Below, one piece after another: positions 21,889-23,720 of a stretch of DNA of 23,720 nucleotides. Position 1 is the stretch's first letter. Every line of letters begins with the position of its first letter. Made by a program: the position numbers and the translations under genes. Below the pieces are notes generated by a model. The model was not told the origin of the DNA and searched no databases. It was given only the letters and a program-made list of their open reading frames with translations. Location of the stretch: positions 1 to 23,720 of the IMG/VR virus record IMGVR_UViG_3300042505_002447; one strand, written 5' to 3'. The DNA comes from a virus.

Positions 21889-22373
21889 TCCTGGAAACCG
21901 TGCTCGGCGGGCTGGGCGGCTATGCCGCCCGGCTGGCGCCGGAAGTCCTGAAGTTCTTTGACCGCAAGAACGAGCGCGGCCACGAGCTGGCCATGCTCAA
22001 AGGCCACTATGATCTTGACAAGCTGCATGCGGAGCAGGGGCTGGCGCTGGCCAAGGCGCAGGCGGAGCAGGCGCGCGAAACCGGCGACACCGACAAGCTG
22101 CTGGCGGCCTACGCCTCGATGGCGGTGAAGACCGGCATTGGCTGGATCGACGCGCTGAGCCAGATCATCCGGCCGGTGCTGACCATCTACTGGTGCATCG
22201 GGCTCTACACCTGGGCGCTGTGGGCGCAGTTTGACATCCTGACGCGCGGCGGCGTCACGGCCACGGCGGCGGTGCTGCAGCTCTGGGGCCCGGAAGAAAA
22301 GACCATCGTGGCCGGGATGATCGCGTTCTGGTTCGCCGACCGCACCCTGAAGACGCGCGGGCTGGGCACGTGA
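21885..22373 (+). CDS. Holin-like membrane protein (gene-transfer-agent / 3TM type)
   Basis: This encodes 162 residues. Amphipathic N-terminal helix (ILETVLGGLGGYAARLAPEVLKFF), then a soluble charged stretch (ERGHELAMLKGHYDLDKLHAEQGLALAKAQAEQ), then membrane segments: about 94-115 (IIRPVLTIYWCIGLYTWALWAQ) and 140-156 (TIVAGMIAFWFADRTL). The 'RPV-T-Y---LY' pattern is typical of the holin family first named from gene transfer agents. It would form the membrane lesion that lets the lysozyme reach the cell wall. Starts in ATGA overlap with the gene before, and its stop overlaps the GTG start of the lysozyme. Confidence 0.72.
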   Translation: MILETVLGGLGGYAARLAPEVLKFFDRKNERGHELAMLKGHYDLDKLHAEQGLALAKAQAEQARETGDTDKLLAAYASMAVKTGIGWIDALSQIIRPVLTIYWCIGLYTWALWAQFDILTRGGVTATAAVLQLWGPEEKTIVAGMIAFWFADRTLKTRGLGT

Positions 22374-22951
22374 GTGTGATGGACGCGGCGATCGCGCTGG
22401 CCTTGCCGCTGGCGCGCCTGTTCGAGGGGTGGCGGCCAAGGCCGTACCTCTGCCCGGCGGGCGTGCCCACGCAGGGCTACGGGGCGACGGGCAAGGGCGT
22501 CTCGATGCGCAACGGACCCTGGAGCCTGGAGGCGGGCGAGGCGCGGCTGGCGGCCGACATGGCGGTCTATGCGCGCGGCGTGCTGGCCCTGTCGCCGAAC
22601 CTGGCCAGGTGTCCGCCGGAGGTGCTGGGCTCGCTGGCGGACTTTGCGTTCAATCTCGGGGTGACCCGCTACAAGGCCTCGACCCTGCGCAAGCGGGTGG
22701 CCGACGAGAACTGGGACGCCGTGGCGCACGAGCTGGGCAAGTGGGTTCACGGCGGCGGGCGCAAGCTGCCCGGGCTGGTGAAGCGCCGGGCGGCGGAGGC
22801 GCGGATGATCCTGGGCGCCATGGCCCGGGACGCGGCGCGCCGGCCGGACCCGGCGATGAACGACGAGGCGGCCTTCCGGGGCCGGGTGGACGAGATCCTG
22901 CAGGGCGGCGGCGATGTGCGCGCGAACCTGCTGAAACTGTTGCAGGGGTAG
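22370..22951 (+). CDS. Endolysin, GH24 lysozyme
   Basis: This encodes 193 residues from the GTG at 22370 (GTGA overlap with the holin stop); an ATG at 22379 is the alternative and would remove three residues. The T4/P21-type lysozyme signature is clear: F-E19-GWRPRPYL-C28-PAGVP-T34-QGYG, i.e. E-x8-C-x5-T, with cysteine where T4 lysozyme has Asp20. It is followed by ADFAFNLGV..YKASTLRKRVADENWD and KWVHGGGRKLPGLVKRRAAEARMI (helical lobe). It hydrolyses the beta-1,4 MurNAc-GlcNAc bond. The residues after 165 are an extra charged tail. No signal-anchor helix long enough for a SAR endolysin is seen, so it depends on the adjacent holin. Confidence 0.92.
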   Translation: MSVMDAAIALALPLARLFEGWRPRPYLCPAGVPTQGYGATGKGVSMRNGPWSLEAGEARLAADMAVYARGVLALSPNLARCPPEVLGSLADFAFNLGVTRYKASTLRKRVADENWDAVAHELGKWVHGGGRKLPGLVKRRAAEARMILGAMARDAARRPDPAMNDEAAFRGRVDEILQGGGDVRANLLKLLQG

Positions 22952-22954
22952 GCG

Positions 22955-23212
22955 ATGGCGGGACCGACATTGGGCGAGCGTGTGACGCGGCTGGAGGAGT
23001 GGCACACCAATCACGAAACCCATTGCGATGAACGCCAGCAGGCCATGGGCCGCGAGATCCGCGACCTGAAGGGCGGCGTCAATGGCCTGACGAAGGGCGC
23101 CTGGGGGATCGTCCTGGCCCTGCTGGCCTGGACGGCCGCGCAGCTCTGGGACGGGCTGAAGGCGGACGCTGGAAGCGGGGTGCAAAACGCGGTTGCATCG
23201 CAGCCGAAATAG
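22955..23212 (+). CDS. Small coiled-coil membrane protein (XhlA-like), lysis accessory
   Basis: This encodes 85 residues, 3 bases after the lysozyme stop. Residues 6-45 are a charged helix with a coiled-coil look (GERVTRLEEWHTNHETHCDERQQAMGREIRDLKGGVNGL) and 48-66 a single membrane span (KGAWGIVLALLAWTAAQLW). This plan, coiled coil then C-terminal membrane span, is shared with XhlA-type and antiholin-type lysis accessory proteins. Exact role not provable here. It ends one base before the stop of the convergent HNH gene. Confidence 0.68.
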   Translation: MAGPTLGERVTRLEEWHTNHETHCDERQQAMGREIRDLKGGVNGLTKGAWGIVLALLAWTAAQLWDGLKADAGSGVQNAVASQPK

Positions 23213-23213
23213 G

Positions 23214-23720
23214 TCAGCGCGTTGGCGATTTCGCCGAGGGCGCGGCCGGAAAATTCAGCACCGCCCACTCTCCATGATCGGCCAGCGCGGCGGCGTCATA
23301 GGCGCGCGCAGCAGCCTCGGCTGTCGCAAAGACCCCAAGATTGCGCATCTTTCCGTCGCGGCGGTGACGAGCCTGCCACCCCGTAGGTGTGGCGCGCACG
23401 CCCCGAAATGGACTGGACGTTCGGGGCGCCCGGCGATTGATGTTGTTTTGCTGGACCGTGGCCACCCGGAGCTGTGAGCGCCGGTTATCAAGGGTGTCGC
23501 CATGCCGGTGATCAACGCGCAGGCCTGACGGATTGCCCATGATCTCGCGGTGCATCCATACGCGACGCTGGCCCCCGTCCTCGCGCCTGGCATTGCGCAC
23601 GGCGCAGAAACCTGCGCCGTTGGAGGCCGGTATCGCGTACCACTTGTGCTGCGAAAGCCATCCGAAGTCCTCGTCAGAAACCTTGGCGAACAGGCCGCGT
23701 GACAAAGGGATCAGGCGCAT
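23214..23720 (-). CDS. HNH endonuclease with AP2 domain
   Basis: This encodes 168 residues on the opposite strand; the ATG is the last three bases of the window and the sequence MRLIPLSRGLFAKVSDEDFGWLSQHKW is a typical full N-terminus of this family, so the gene is probably complete, although an upstream start cannot be excluded. HNH core: MHREIM (H57), VDHRHGDTLDNRRSQLR (D70, H71, N79) and QQNNINR. AP2 DNA-binding domain from about 104 to 158: SPFRGVRATPTGWQARHR, LGVFATAEAAARAYDAAALADHGEWAVLNFP. These are phage-borne homing-type endonucleases that cut DNA and spread with the cut site. It runs against the lysis cassette. Confidence 0.92.
   Translation of the reverse strand: MRLIPLSRGLFAKVSDEDFGWLSQHKWYAIPASNGAGFCAVRNARREDGGQRRVWMHREIMGNPSGLRVDHRHGDTLDNRRSQLRVATVQQNNINRRAPRTSSPFRGVRATPTGWQARHRRDGKMRNLGVFATAEAAARAYDAAALADHGEWAVLNFPAAPSAKSPTR

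Noticed and set aside
1-23720. CRISPR arrays, tRNA genes, insertion sequences, T7-type single-subunit polymerase promoters
   Set aside because: I looked for regularly spaced repeats, tRNA cloverleaf and T-loop signatures, transposase frames and conserved 20-23 base T7-like promoters and saw none.

Overview
The window is a phage or prophage late region: 21 genes for head, connector, short tail, DNA ejection, tail fibre and lysis on the + strand, and one HNH-AP2 endonuclease gene on the - strand at the right edge. The gene order follows a T7-like podovirus: portal, scaffold, major capsid protein, gatekeeper (gp11-like), nozzle (gp12-like), gp13-like acetyltransferase fold, gp14-like ejection protein, two or three very large ejection proteins, tail fibre, holin, endolysin. 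Terminase, replication, integrase and repressor genes are not in view, so virulent phage and prophage cannot be told apart from gene content alone.

The DNA is very GC-rich, with strong use of CTG, GCG and GGC codons. Five short palindromic elements of two families sit in or between the phage genes. They resemble intergenic repeats that I associate with Caulobacterales chromosomes (Caulobacter, Brevundimonas, Phenylobacterium), so the best guess is a phage or prophage of an alphaproteobacterium of that kind. This is an inference and is not proven by any single gene.

Layout: 1-1368, the end of a lower-GC beta-helix protein that looks imported. 1415-4879, portal operon ending with scaffold. 5153-6665, capsid and probable decoration protein, flanked by hairpins. 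6891-7505, gatekeeper, followed by a clear terminator at 7577-7604. 7713-13670, nozzle and ejection genes joined by TGATG or TAATG start/stop overlaps. 13708-19024, a DdrB/ParB-like polyvalent protein, a four-cysteine protein and the largest ejection protein. 19171-21411, tail fibre. 21422-23212, two small genes and a lysis cassette (holin, lysozyme, coiled-coil/membrane protein). 23214-23720, HNH-AP2 gene, convergent with the lysis cassette.

The most interesting signal is regulatory. A 9-base motif, TTATCCACG or ATATCCACG, lies exactly 37 bases before the start codon of three genes that begin transcription blocks (1415, 7713, 19171). A fourth copy (7510) has the same internal spacing but no gene, and a weaker fifth lies 37 bases before 13708. 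At all five sites, positions -12/-11 and -7 relative to the start codon (or its equivalent) read G-A and T. This is the geometry of a sigma70-type promoter whose transcript would begin at or next to the start codon, and the 1415 gene has no visible ribosome binding site. I propose a phage late promoter family that drives leaderless or nearly leaderless messages.
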